Assembly: GCF_001028135.1 (NCBI RefSeq)
Contig: NZ_LDNM01000038.1
Span: 47,455-111,454, forward strand
Reading direction: 5' to 3'
DNA from: Xenorhabdus griffiniae
GTDB lineage: Bacteria; Pseudomonadota; Gammaproteobacteria; Enterobacterales; Enterobacteriaceae
Length of the DNA stretch: 64,000 bases
Shown here piece by piece: positions 51,850 through 61,078 of the stretch. Position 1 is the stretch's first letter. Every line of letters starts with the position of its first letter. The position numbers and the translations under genes are program-made. Below the pieces are notes generated by a model. That model did not search any database. It saw only the letters and a program-made list of their open reading frames with translations, and was not told the DNA's origin.

Positions 51850-53994
51850 GTGTCCCGTACAATTATGTTAATTCCTACTGACACCAGCGTTGGTTTAACC
51901 AGTGTCAGCCTGGGTGTTATACGCTCCATGGAGCAAAAAGGCGTTCGTCTGAGCGTTTTCAAACCTATCGCACAGCCACGTCACACTGGTTCTCAGGATC
52001 AAACCACTTCCATTATCCGTTCACACTCCAGCATCCATGCTGCTGAACCTCTGGATATGGCGTATGTGGAGTCACTGCTGACCACTAACAAAAAAGACGT
52101 ATTAATGGAAGAGATCGTGGCGCGTTACCACGAAAACGCCAAAGATGCGGAAGTGGTTCTGCTCGAAGGTTTGGTTCCGACCCGCAAACACCCGTTTGCC
52201 CAATCCCTGAACTATGAAATCGCCAAAACACTGAACGCAGAAATCGTGTTCGTGACAGCCCTGGGTACTAACAGCCCAGAGCAACTGAAAGAAAGAATTG
52301 AACTGAGCCGTGCTGAATACGGTGGCAGCAAGAACCAAAATATTATCGGTGTTATCGTCAATAAACTGAATGCACCGGTTGATGACCAAGGTCGTACTCG
52401 CCCGGATTTATCCGAGATCTTTGACGAATCAACCAAAGCGACGATTACCAACGTCGATCCCAAAACTATCTTCAAAAACAGTCCACTGCCTATTCTCGGT
52501 TGTATCCCGTGGAGTTTTGACCTGATCGCTACCCGTGCAATTGATATGGCTAAGCACCTGAAAGCTAGCATCATCAATGAAGGTGCCATCGAAAGCCGTC
52601 GCATCAAGTCCGTGACTTTCTGTGCCCGCAGCATTCCTAACATGCTGGAATACTTCCGCCCGGGTTCTCTGCTGGTGACTTCGGCTGACCGCCCTGACGT
52701 ACTGATCACGGCATGTCTGGCAGCCATGAATGGCGTTGAAATTGGTGCCGTGTTGCTGACCGGTGGTTACTCAATTGATGATTCTATCCGTGAACTGTGC
52801 GAACGTGCATTCAACACCGGCCTGCCCGTTTTCACTGTGAAGACCAATACATGGCAGACTTCCCTGAACCTGCAAAGTTTCAGTCTGGAAGTCCCCGCCG
52901 ATGACCATGAGCGCATCGAAAAAGTGCAAAACTACGTTGCACAACATATCAGCAACGAGTGGATCGATTCTCTGGCGGCTGCATCAGAGCGTCCAAACCT
53001 GCTGTCTCCGCCGGCATTCCGCTATCAGTTGACCGAACTGGCTCGTCAGGCTGGCAAGCGTATCGTTCTGCCGGAAGGCGACGAACCACGTACTGTCAAA
53101 GCAGCGGCTATCTGTGCTGAACGTGGCATTGCAGAATGTATCCTGCTGGGCGATCCAGAAGAGATCCGGCGTGTAGCGGCGGCTCAAGGCGTTGAACTGG
53201 GCGCAGGTATTGAGCTTGTTAGCCCTGCATCAGTACGTGAACGCTATGTGCCACGTCTGGTTGAACTGCGCAAGAACAAAGGCATGACCGAAGTTGTTGC
53301 CCGCGAACAACTGGAAGACAACGTCGTTCTGGGCACCATGATGCTGGAACAAGGCGAAGTTGACGGTCTGGTTTCCGGTGCAGTGCATACCACAGCAAAC
53401 ACCATTCGCCCGCCATTGCAGTTAATCAAAACGGCACCCAATAGCTCTCTGGTTTCTTCTGTCTTCTTTATGTTGCTGCCAGAACAAGTGCTGGTTTACG
53501 GTGATTGTGCGATCAATCCAGACCCAACCGCAGAACAACTGTCCGAAATCGCAATCCAATCTGCGGATTCTGCGAAAGCATTCGGTATTGAGCCTCGCGT
53601 TGCGATGATCTCTTACTCCACCGGTAACTCTGGTGCAGGCAGCGACGTTGAAAAAGTGCGTGAAGCAACCCGTTTAGCACAGGAAAAACGCCCAGACCTG
53701 ATCATTGACGGCCCATTACAGTACGACGCGGCTATCATGGCAGATGTAGCGAAATCCAAGGCACCGAACTCACCGGTTGCAGGACAGGCAACCGTGTTCA
53801 TCTTCCCAGACCTGAACACCGGTAATACCACTTACAAAGCGGTACAGCGTTCAGCCGATCTGGTCTCTATCGGGCCAATGCTGCAAGGCATGCGCAAACC
53901 CGTTAACGACCTGTCCCGTGGCGCACTGGTTGATGATATCGTTTATACCGTTGCACTGACTGCAATTCAGGCAACTCAGCAAGAAAACGCGTAA
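51850..53994 (+). CDS. pta: Phosphate acetyltransferase Pta
   Basis: Converts acetyl-CoA and phosphate to acetyl phosphate. It is the long, regulated enterobacterial form of 714 residues: an N-terminal P-loop-like BioD/CobQ domain (starting [18 protein letters not shown]), a central DRTGG domain (about 220-345), and a C-terminal catalytic PTA_PTB domain (about 385-710) with [27 protein letters not shown] and ANVGP-like region [18 protein letters not shown]. The start is GTG with GAGG before it. It is co-oriented with ackA. Confidence 0.97.
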   Translation: MSRTIMLIPTDTSVGLTSVSLGVIRSMEQKGVRLSVFKPIAQPRHTGSQDQTTSIIRSHSSIHAAEPLDMAYVESLLTTNKKDVLMEEIVARYHENAKDAEVVLLEGLVPTRKHPFAQSLNYEIAKTLNAEIVFVTALGTNSPEQLKERIELSRAEYGGSKNQNIIGVIVNKLNAPVDDQGRTRPDLSEIFDESTKATITNVDPKTIFKNSPLPILGCIPWSFDLIATRAIDMAKHLKASIINEGAIESRRIKSVTFCARSIPNMLEYFRPGSLLVTSADRPDVLITACLAAMNGVEIGAVLLTGGYSIDDSIRELCERAFNTGLPVFTVKTNTWQTSLNLQSFSLEVPADDHERIEKVQNYVAQHISNEWIDSLAAASERPNLLSPPAFRYQLTELARQAGKRIVLPEGDEPRTVKAAAICAERGIAECILLGDPEEIRRVAAAQGVELGAGIELVSPASVRERYVPRLVELRKNKGMTEVVAREQLEDNVVLGTMMLEQGEVDGLVSGAVHTTANTIRPPLQLIKTAPNSSLVSSVFFMLLPEQVLVYGDCAINPDPTAEQLSEIAIQSADSAKAFGIEPRVAMISYSTGNSGAGSDVEKVREATRLAQEKRPDLIIDGPLQYDAAIMADVAKSKAPNSPVAGQATVFIFPDLNTGNTTYKAVQRSADLVSIGPMLQGMRKPVNDLSRGALVDDIVYTVALTAIQATQQENA

Positions 53995-54017
53995 TTTTCT
54001 CGCTGCATAAACATGAG

Positions 54018-54051
54018 ATAGCCCTACGCTGTTAGCATAGGGCTATTTTTT
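54018..54051 (+). terminator. Terminator after pta
   Basis: Perfect 9-bp stem ATAGCCCTA / TAGGGCTAT with an 11-nt loop followed by a run of T, 24 bp after the pta stop. Confidence 0.93.
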
Positions 54052-54158
54052 ATAATAAAATTCCTCATCTTTGTTATGATGAAACCGATGCCAGAAAGGT
54101 ATTTTTCATGGTATTCGGGATCTGGCTAAGTTCTCTTAAAGTGAGTTATTTCCCGTCA

Positions 54159-55202
54159 TCAATCACCTCCACGGCTTGCTGTTTTATGAGTTGATGAGGT
54201 TAATTTCTCTAACAACAGCCCTGCCCGTAGCCCAACAGCAACATGGGCATTAGGAAACAAAATAAAGTTTGCCGGAGATTCAATCTTCCACGATTGATGT
54301 TGCTGACGGGCGATTTCAAAACCTGACGGTAATTCAGTAAAGTTTTTCGTCTCCTCTGGGATATTGAGCTGAAAGCTAGCATGCTGTTTGATAATGGCAT
54401 CAACCACACGATAGCGTTCAAGCGCCGGTTTAGCCCGTCTGCCGGAAGGCAAACCGGTGAGCAAATCCTGCAAGGCAGTGGTTATATTGCTGAACCTTGC
54501 CAGATCATTTTGTCCAAAAGGCAGCGCCTTACCGATTTCCAATGTGCAGCTATCTACGTTGAAATGCTCGCTGGTAAAGTGACTGAACGTTCCCCCGACT
54601 GAGTTATGAAATACCAACGCATCAAGATCGCTCTGTTCCAGCCATTGTAAAAAATCCGCCGCATATTCACGCGCCTGATAGGGCAACAGGGCGAACTGTT
54701 CATGGCAAGAACCTCGGATTGCGGTGTGAAGATCGAAGTGCCGATATTTCGTTGACGCCATCACCGCCGGTTCACTGAAAAATTGCCGGATAACAGATTC
54801 CAGCACCCTCGCACGCTTCGATTCATTCCCCAAAGGAAAATTTTGATAACGACCACCAAACATACGGTTGAGATCATGATCAATATACCGTTGCCCGGCA
54901 TGCATGGCGGATAAATTGCCAAATATCAGCAGAAGATTATGTTGCAATGGCAATTTTCCCTGCGCCAGTTGTGACAATAACTGGATAAGTATTTCCACCG
55001 GTGCCGTTTCATTACCATGAATTCCGGCGGAAATAATCAACGTATCGGCAAAGTTTTCTTGCGAGGATGAGAGTTGTACTTGTGGCGATCTCTGCGGTAA
55101 TAGCTGTAATACCCCTTCCGCCAACCATGATGACTGAATCGTTGGCGGAAAACACACGTGATTTTCGATTTTGTTTTCAAACAATAAAGTCAGTAAATCC
55201 AT
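54159..55202 (-). CDS. astE: Succinylglutamate desuccinylase AstE
   Basis: Last step of the arginine succinyltransferase pathway: N-succinylglutamate to succinate and glutamate. It is a 347-residue zinc carboxypeptidase-like enzyme. Metal ligands are in GIHGNETAPVE (His, Glu) and FDLHTAIRGS (His), and the catalytic Glu is probably in DSCTLEIGKALPFG. GGGAGATGAA precedes the ATG. It is the last gene of astCADBE, 12 bp after astB. Confidence 0.95.
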   Translation of the reverse strand: MDLLTLLFENKIENHVCFPPTIQSSWLAEGVLQLLPQRSPQVQLSSSQENFADTLIISAGIHGNETAPVEILIQLLSQLAQGKLPLQHNLLLIFGNLSAMHAGQRYIDHDLNRMFGGRYQNFPLGNESKRARVLESVIRQFFSEPAVMASTKYRHFDLHTAIRGSCHEQFALLPYQAREYAADFLQWLEQSDLDALVFHNSVGGTFSHFTSEHFNVDSCTLEIGKALPFGQNDLARFSNITTALQDLLTGLPSGRRAKPALERYRVVDAIIKQHASFQLNIPEETKNFTELPSGFEIARQQHQSWKIESPANFILFPNAHVAVGLRAGLLLEKLTSSTHKTASRGGD

Positions 55203-55214
55203 TTCATCTCCCGA

Positions 55215-56558
55215 TCAATTCTGAAACGCATAAATCGAACCCAATTTGAGGATCTGCGTCAGTTCATCAAGGGCAGAATAGACCTCCCTCAATAGCTGCG
55301 GATCAGCGAGATCGGCGACATACAGGGAATCCCGATAATGGCGTTCAACCCATGTGGTCAGCCGTTGATACAGCTCTGGTGTCATCAGGGTCGCTGGATT
55401 TACCGCCGCCAATTCTTGTTCGTTCAACACCACTCTGAGTCGCAAACAAGCCGGCCCACCGCCATTGCGCATACTTTCCCGCAAGTCAAAAAAATGGAGC
55501 TTCTTAATGGGAGAATGTCCTTTCGCTACCAACGCTTGCAAATAAGCTGAAACATTGTGATTTTGTTGGCACTCTTGCGGTAAAATCAGCATCATGTTGC
55601 CATCCGGCTGGCTCAACAACTGGCTGTTAAACAAGTAAGATTCGACCGCATCCTGAAGGTTGACTTGCTCCGTAGGCACTTCAATCGCCACCAAGTTGTG
55701 CCCACGCCGAACCATTTTTTCCCTCAATTCAGCCAATACTGATTGCTGATTTAAAAAAGCCTGCTGGTGATGAAAAAAAACATTACGGTTGCTCACTGCG
55801 ATAACATCGTTATGAAACACACCACTATCAATGGCTGCGGGATTTTGCTGGGCAAATACGGTTCCGGGTTCTGCAAGCTGATGCAGGCGAGCAATCGCCT
55901 GACTGGCTTCCAGTGTCTGTCGGGCGGGATAGCGCTTAGGTGCAATTCCTTCCTGCAATGCCTTGCGTCCATAGACAAATAACTGCACGCCGGCTTGATC
56001 ATATTCGCCACAAAAACGATTATGGTTTGCCGCGCCTTCATCCCCCCAATCCGCATGTTGTGGCAGAGGATCATGGTGAGCAAAATAGCTTTGATCAGAA
56101 AAAGTGGCTTTCAGAGCACGTGAAGTCACGGTGCTTTCCAGCGAACGATGCAACTTGTTATTTAAATTTGCTACCGTGAAATGGACACATTGATCCGCAC
56201 TGTCTGATGAAGGGGAAACCGTTGCCGCATTTGCCGTCCACATGGAAGAGGCGGAACTGAGGTTAGACAGTAATAACGGAGAATATTGTGCGGCTTTATT
56301 TAATACCTGTTCATCACTGCCGGTAAACCCTAGCTGTCGCAATGCAGGCAGGTCAGGACGCGGTTGCGGGGGTAAAACCCCCTGAACTAACCCCATATCA
56401 GACAACGCCTTCATTTTCATCAATCCCTGAAGTGCGGCTTTGCGAGGATTGGATTCTTTTCCCTGATGATTGATGGAGGCTTCATTACCCGTTGACAGTC
56501 CGGCGTAATGGTGTGTCATTCCCACCAAACCATCAAAATTTGCTTCAACTCCTGACAT
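55215..56558 (-). CDS. astB: N-Succinylarginine dihydrolase AstB
   Basis: Hydrolyses succinylarginine to succinylornithine, CO2 and two NH3. It is a 447-residue amidinotransferase-fold enzyme, the same length as in E. coli: N-terminal [19 protein letters not shown], the conserved [14 protein letters not shown], the catalytic His in [12 protein letters not shown], and the nucleophile Cys371 in [10 protein letters not shown]. The start at 56558 has AGAGGTGG just upstream; a longer start at 56573 is less likely. The start overlaps the end of astD by 14 bp. Confidence 0.95.
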   Translation of the reverse strand: MSGVEANFDGLVGMTHHYAGLSTGNEASINHQGKESNPRKAALQGLMKMKALSDMGLVQGVLPPQPRPDLPALRQLGFTGSDEQVLNKAAQYSPLLLSNLSSASSMWTANAATVSPSSDSADQCVHFTVANLNNKLHRSLESTVTSRALKATFSDQSYFAHHDPLPQHADWGDEGAANHNRFCGEYDQAGVQLFVYGRKALQEGIAPKRYPARQTLEASQAIARLHQLAEPGTVFAQQNPAAIDSGVFHNDVIAVSNRNVFFHHQQAFLNQQSVLAELREKMVRRGHNLVAIEVPTEQVNLQDAVESYLFNSQLLSQPDGNMMLILPQECQQNHNVSAYLQALVAKGHSPIKKLHFFDLRESMRNGGGPACLRLRVVLNEQELAAVNPATLMTPELYQRLTTWVERHYRDSLYVADLADPQLLREVYSALDELTQILKLGSIYAFQN

Positions 56559-58065
56559 AACCACCTCTGACATCCGATTGATTGATGAAAAAATTAAGCC
56601 CTGGTGCTGGTGTTTCAGGCAAAACCAAACTTTCAGCCGTCAAGGAAGCCATCGGCCAGGCACAATAATCCGCAGCATAATAAGCGCTGGGACGGTGATT
56701 ACCGGATGCCCCAATCCCCCCAAACGGTGCCTTGCTGGATGCGCCTGTCAGCGGCTTATTCCAGTTCACGATCCCCGCTCTCGCTTCTTGCTGTAGCCTC
56801 TCAAACAGGCTGGCGTCAGGAGAGATTAGCCCGGTTGCCAGCCCAAATCGGGTATCATTTGCCATTGAAATGGCTTCATCAAAAGTGGTATAGCGTTTCA
56901 CGGTCAACAGCGGGCCAAAATATTCTTCATCAGGAATATCTTTGTTGCTGGAGATAGTGGTGAGATCAATGATGCCGGGTGTCATAAAGGTCGCATGCGG
57001 ATCAGGCTGCGTTAAGGTGAGCAAAGCGCTTCCCCCTAAATCCAGCAACTTGGTTTGAGCTTGCAGCAAACTTTCCGCCGCCGCCAAAGAGATGACCCCA
57101 CCGATAAAAGGCTGAGGATCAGCATTCCAATGGCCGGGCACAATCTGGCCTGCCACACCAACTAACCGTTGGATCAACGCATCGCCCCTCTCCCCTTGCT
57201 TCACCAGCAACCTCCGGGCACAAGTACAGCGCTGCCCTGCGGAAATAAATGCCGATTGGATAAGCGTGTAAACCGCAGCGTCAATATCATCATAATCGTC
57301 CACAATCAGGGCATTGTTGCCTCCCATCTCCAGAGCCAGCATTTTTTCTGGCTGACCGGCCAATAGACGATGGAAATGAAATCCCGTTGTCGCACTACCG
57401 GTAAACAACACTCCATCAATTTCACGATTATCCAGCAAAGCCCCGCCGGTCTCTTTGCCCCCCTGCACCAAATTCAGCACCCCAACAGGCAATCCCGCCT
57501 GAATCCACAATTCCACGGTTTTCTCCGCCGTCATCGGCGTGAATTCACTGGGTTTGAACACCAATGTATTACCGGCAATGAGCGCAGGGACAATATGTCC
57601 ATTCGGTAAATGCCCCGGAAAATTATAGGGACCGAAGATAGCCATCACGCCGTGGGGACGATGCTGTAATATCGCTTTTCCGTCTGGCATCGGTGTTTCG
57701 GAATACCCCGTTCGCTGTTCCCATGCTTCAATTGAAATGGCTATTTTGCCTATCATAGATTGGACTTCGATCCGTGTTTCCCACAAAGGCTTACTGGTTT
57801 CCTCACTGATCACTTGGGCAATCGTGTCTTTTTCTTGGGTCAGCAAATCAGCAAATATCTGAATAATCGCAATCCGTTTTTCAACCGCCAATCCAGACCA
57901 TGCAGGAAATGCTTTGCGGGCAGTCTGGCAGGCTTCATCAACCTGATGGACAGAAGCGCCATTCGCCTGCCATAAAATCTGTTGATCGACAGGAGAATAT
58001 TTAACGACAGGCAGACCTTGCCCTGCTATCCACTCACCGCCAATGTAATTTGCTTGATGATTCAT
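56545..58065 (-). CDS. astD: Succinylglutamate semialdehyde dehydrogenase AstD
   Basis: Oxidises N-succinylglutamate semialdehyde with NAD+. It is a 506-residue aldehyde dehydrogenase: [20 protein letters not shown] (substrate and cofactor channel), FTGSATTG (NAD loop), [12 protein letters not shown] (catalytic Glu) and [12 protein letters not shown] (catalytic Cys). The start at 58065 has GAGGA eight bases upstream and gives M-N-H-Q-A-N-Y. Its upstream spacer carries three 16-bp tandem repeats. Confidence 0.95.
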   Translation of the reverse strand: MNHQANYIGGEWIAGQGLPVVKYSPVDQQILWQANGASVHQVDEACQTARKAFPAWSGLAVEKRIAIIQIFADLLTQEKDTIAQVISEETSKPLWETRIEVQSMIGKIAISIEAWEQRTGYSETPMPDGKAILQHRPHGVMAIFGPYNFPGHLPNGHIVPALIAGNTLVFKPSEFTPMTAEKTVELWIQAGLPVGVLNLVQGGKETGGALLDNREIDGVLFTGSATTGFHFHRLLAGQPEKMLALEMGGNNALIVDDYDDIDAAVYTLIQSAFISAGQRCTCARRLLVKQGERGDALIQRLVGVAGQIVPGHWNADPQPFIGGVISLAAAESLLQAQTKLLDLGGSALLTLTQPDPHATFMTPGIIDLTTISSNKDIPDEEYFGPLLTVKRYTTFDEAISMANDTRFGLATGLISPDASLFERLQQEARAGIVNWNKPLTGASSKAPFGGIGASGNHRPSAYYAADYCAWPMASLTAESLVLPETPAPGLNFFINQSDVRGGYVRS

Positions 58066-58110
58066 TGTGACATTCCTCAATTGCAACAGCGCTTAATGAC
58101 AAAGCTGTTC

Positions 58111-58158
58111 ATTGTGAAAACAGTTAATTGTGAAAACAGCTAATTGTGAAAACAGCTA
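58111..58158. repeat. Three 16-bp tandem repeats between astA and astD
   Basis: ATTGTGAAAACAGTTA, then ATTGTGAAAACAGCTA twice (58111-58126, 58127-58142, 58143-58158). The last copy includes the astA stop codon, so the array extends from the gene end into the 90-bp spacer before astD. Confidence 0.92.
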
Positions 58159-59187
58159 AGAGAAAAGAGAAGCGAAGCGTACCGGATCGCCATCATCCAC
58201 ATGCAGCACCTCCATTTCGGCGGAGGTAAGCCACAATTCATCGCTATCCAGAGATTCAGAAACAGATAAAAGGAGTGCTTTAAACGCCTGAAAATTCAGG
58301 TTCGAGACAATGCATTGTACACCGTCCGGTGATCGGGAAACCTGATCGCATCTTTTAACATGCACAAGCCGGCTGGCTTTGACAGTGCGTACATTATCAA
58401 TCTCAGCATCCAGGATGGCGCCCGCATCAAAAATATCGACCGCATCGTGATAAGCAAAACCCTCTTTTTCCAGAATAGCGCGGGCAGGCAGCGTATTTTC
58501 ATGTACCTGACCAATAGTCTGGCGCGCTTCTTCGGGCAACAAGGGGACATAAATGGGGTGAAATGGCATCAACTCTGCAATAAACGTTTTGGAACCAATG
58601 CCGGTCAGGTAATCAGCTTCCGCAAAGGAGACATTGAAGAAATGTTTCCCCAGCGCATTCCAAAATGGCGATTCGCCCTGTTGATCCGCAATACCACGCA
58701 TTTCGGCAAAAATATGTTTCGAGAACAAATGCCTAAAGGCGGCAATAAACAAAAAGCGGCTTCTGGAAAGAAAAACACCATTGCCTCCCCCGTGGTAATC
58801 GGGATCAAGGAACAACGTACACAATTCAGTGCATCCGGTATAATCCTGCCCGACAATCAGCGTTTCAAATGTGTTATAAACACCCAATTCTCGGGAAGCC
58901 CGCACTGATCGGTGTACGCGAAAATTGTAAAAAGGTTCCTCCAGCCCAACAGCAACTTCCAGTGCACTCACACCAACAACACGATGCTTTTCCGTATCTT
59001 CCAGGGTAAATAAAAATCCTTGTTGTGCTCGTCCCTTTGCATCGTTGAAAGAATCAATACTGCGTGAAATCCGTGACGTCAGATGTTCCTGATTATTGGG
59101 TAAGGTCGTCAGGCCAATTCCTGCACGGGACGAAAGATTGAGGATATCCCCCAAATCTTCATATTGAACGGATCTAAATAGCATCAT
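58156..59187 (-). CDS. astA: Arginine N-succinyltransferase AstA
   Basis: First step of the pathway: succinylates arginine with succinyl-CoA. It is a 343-residue GNAT-fold protein (E. coli 344). Conserved segments include AVGLEEPFYNFRVHRSVRAS, GCTELCTLFLDPDYHGGGNG, FAEMRGIADQQGESPFW, FIAELMPFHPIYVPLLP and ARAILEKEGFAYHDAVDIFDAG. GAGGTGA lies five bases before the first of two ATGs. It lies 20 bp after astC. Confidence 0.95.
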   Translation of the reverse strand: MMLFRSVQYEDLGDILNLSSRAGIGLTTLPNNQEHLTSRISRSIDSFNDAKGRAQQGFLFTLEDTEKHRVVGVSALEVAVGLEEPFYNFRVHRSVRASRELGVYNTFETLIVGQDYTGCTELCTLFLDPDYHGGGNGVFLSRSRFLFIAAFRHLFSKHIFAEMRGIADQQGESPFWNALGKHFFNVSFAEADYLTGIGSKTFIAELMPFHPIYVPLLPEEARQTIGQVHENTLPARAILEKEGFAYHDAVDIFDAGAILDAEIDNVRTVKASRLVHVKRCDQVSRSPDGVQCIVSNLNFQAFKALLLSVSESLDSDELWLTSAEMEVLHVDDGDPVRFASLFS

Positions 59188-59207
59188 GATATCACCTCAA
59201 ATCGGCT

Positions 59208-60419
59208 TTATTCCTGAACAAATCGCTTGAGGGCGTTTTCAAGGCGGATGAAACCGTCATTGATATCCTGCTGTTCGATATTTAACGCAGGCGCAAAACG
59301 CAACACATTAGGGCCGGCTATCAAAGCAATCAATCCCTCTTCCGCAGCGATATTAATCAGGGTTTTCGCCTTGCCCTGATATTTTTCAACCAACTCAGCC
59401 CCTAGCAATAACCCCTTGCCACGCAACTCACTGAATACCTGATAACGTTGATTAATCTCGGACATCCGCCTCATAAATTCATGGTGACGCTCTTGCACCC
59501 CGGCAAGAAACACCGGTTGGTTCACCAACTCGACAACTTTGTTAGCAACAGCTGCCGCCAGCGGATTTCCGCCAAATGTTGTGCCGTGTGATCCTGATTG
59601 GAAAGCCTCTGCAATATGTTGCCTGACCAGCATGGCACCTATCGGGAATCCTCCGCCCAGCCCTTTGGCACTGGTCAAGATATCCGGCTCTACCCCAACC
59701 CCCTCGTAGGCATACAAATACCCGGTGCGGCCTATACCCGTTTGGATTTCGTCAAAAATCAGCAACGCTTGATATTGATCACATAACTCCCGCAATACTT
59801 TTAAAAATGCCGGCTCGGCAGGGATCACCCCGCCTTCCCCAATGATCGGTTCAACAATCACAGCGCAGGTTTTTTCCGATATATGAGCCTTGATAGCATC
59901 AATATCGTTAAAGGGCAGGTGAGTAATTTGCTGCGGCAATGGCGCAAAATCTTGAGAATATTTAGGTTGCCCTCCGACAGTCACAGTAAATAATGTTCTG
60001 CCGTGGAAGGAATTCTCAAATGAAATAATTTCGTTCTTATGATTTCCATATTTATCCAGCGCATATTTTCTGGCAATTTTTAATGCGGCTTCATTCGCTT
60101 CCGCCCCGGAATTACAGAAAAAAACTTTATCGGCAAATGTATTTTCAACCAGAGCTTTCGCCAGTTTTAAAACAGGTTCATTGGTATAGCCATTTCCGAT
60201 ATGCCACATATTCTCCATTTGAACATTTAATGCATTCTTTAATTCATCATTGGCATGTCCAAGTGAATTCACCGCAATTCCACCGGCAAAATCAATATAT
60301 TCTTTACCACTCTGATCCCAGACACGCGAGCCTTTGGCGACAACCGGGATAAAATCTGCCGGCGAAAAACAGGGAACCATATACTGGTCAAACCAATTTC
60401 TTTGAATCATGTTCGGCAT
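59208..60419 (-). CDS. astC: Succinylornithine/acetylornithine aminotransferase AstC
   Basis: Transaminates N-succinylornithine with 2-oxoglutarate. It is a 403-residue class III PLP aminotransferase: [41 protein letters not shown] with the PLP Asp, and the Schiff-base Lys in [15 protein letters not shown]. The sequence is also close to ArgD; its place as first gene of astCADBE decides the name. GAGGA lies about eight bases before the ATG. Confidence 0.94.
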   Translation of the reverse strand: MPNMIQRNWFDQYMVPCFSPADFIPVVAKGSRVWDQSGKEYIDFAGGIAVNSLGHANDELKNALNVQMENMWHIGNGYTNEPVLKLAKALVENTFADKVFFCNSGAEANEAALKIARKYALDKYGNHKNEIISFENSFHGRTLFTVTVGGQPKYSQDFAPLPQQITHLPFNDIDAIKAHISEKTCAVIVEPIIGEGGVIPAEPAFLKVLRELCDQYQALLIFDEIQTGIGRTGYLYAYEGVGVEPDILTSAKGLGGGFPIGAMLVRQHIAEAFQSGSHGTTFGGNPLAAAVANKVVELVNQPVFLAGVQERHHEFMRRMSEINQRYQVFSELRGKGLLLGAELVEKYQGKAKTLINIAAEEGLIALIAGPNVLRFAPALNIEQQDINDGFIRLENALKRFVQE

Positions 60420-60687
60420 TTGTTTTTCCTCAAATGATTAAGGTATAAAAATAAGAGCAATTTTATATATCATTAAATTTAACTTTTAATAATTGATCTT
60501 ATTCAAGTTAAAAATTCACTGTTTCGAGAAGCTCCCAATGACATTATTACAGGATTCCTTTTTATCTGTTTTGATCGTGAATTACCCTCATAATCCCTTT
60601 GAGATTTAACAAAGTCAATACAATAAAATTACAATTAATTTACTTTATGATGTTTTTCACAATTTATAAAAATGCTTTTATTTTCAA

Positions 60688-60710
60688 TTTATGCATTATT
60701 TATGCATAAA
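60688..60710. promoter_or_regulatory. Perfect inverted repeat upstream of astC
   Basis: TTTATGCAT-TATTT-ATGCATAAA, nine matched bases per arm with a 5-nt spacer, about 270 bp before astC and 370 bp before the GH78 gene. It looks like an operator for a dimeric protein but does not match the ArgR box spacing. Confidence 0.35.
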
Positions 60711-61048
60711 AAATAAATAAAAAGAGGAATGGAATTGAGGACAGCGGAAATGATGTCTTTCTGTTTAATAATTATTCAAAATAATGGTTATAAGTTATAC
60801 CCATAAATTTAAAAATGTATTTGCAATTAGTGATTTTTATCCTAGTAAACAATATTACTATTTAAAATCAATTTGTTATAAATTTTTGTACCCATTTTTA
60901 ATGAATGTGAATGCTCAGGGCGACTTTGGCCGATGAACATACAAGATAAAATCAAGTATGGGTGCGAAGTGGTTTCACCCAGGGATGATCCGGCCAAACG
61001 TAAGCGGATGGCCGGCAATAAATGGATGCCATGTTCCCTGCCGTGCAA

Positions 61049-61064
61049 TAAACGAAAGCGTTTA
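61049..61064. promoter_or_regulatory. Inverted repeat touching the GH78 ribosome-binding site
   Basis: TAAACG-AAAG-CGTTTA, six matched bases per arm. The right arm abuts AAAGGAG (61064-61070). It resembles LacI-family operators in composition (AAACG/CGTTT) and could alternatively form a small mRNA hairpin. Confidence 0.4.
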
Positions 61065-61078
61065 AAGGAGACGCCCCA

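Larger units (their letters stand above)
60420..61078. other. Divergent intergenic region between astC and the GH78 gene
   Basis: About 660 bp with no supported gene. The astC-proximal 460 bp is very A/T-rich and holds a perfect 9-bp inverted repeat (60688-60710). The last 180 bp is distinctly richer in G+C, like the GH78 gene, and ends in the inverted repeat at 61049-61064 and AAAGGAG. A short frame at 60933-61181 resembles nothing I know and overlaps the GH78 start. I saw no sigma-54 promoter for astC. Confidence 0.55.

Noticed and set aside
60688..60710. ArgR box upstream of ast
   Set aside because: The arms TGCAT/ATGCA are one base too far apart and differ from TGAAT/ATTCA at a key position.
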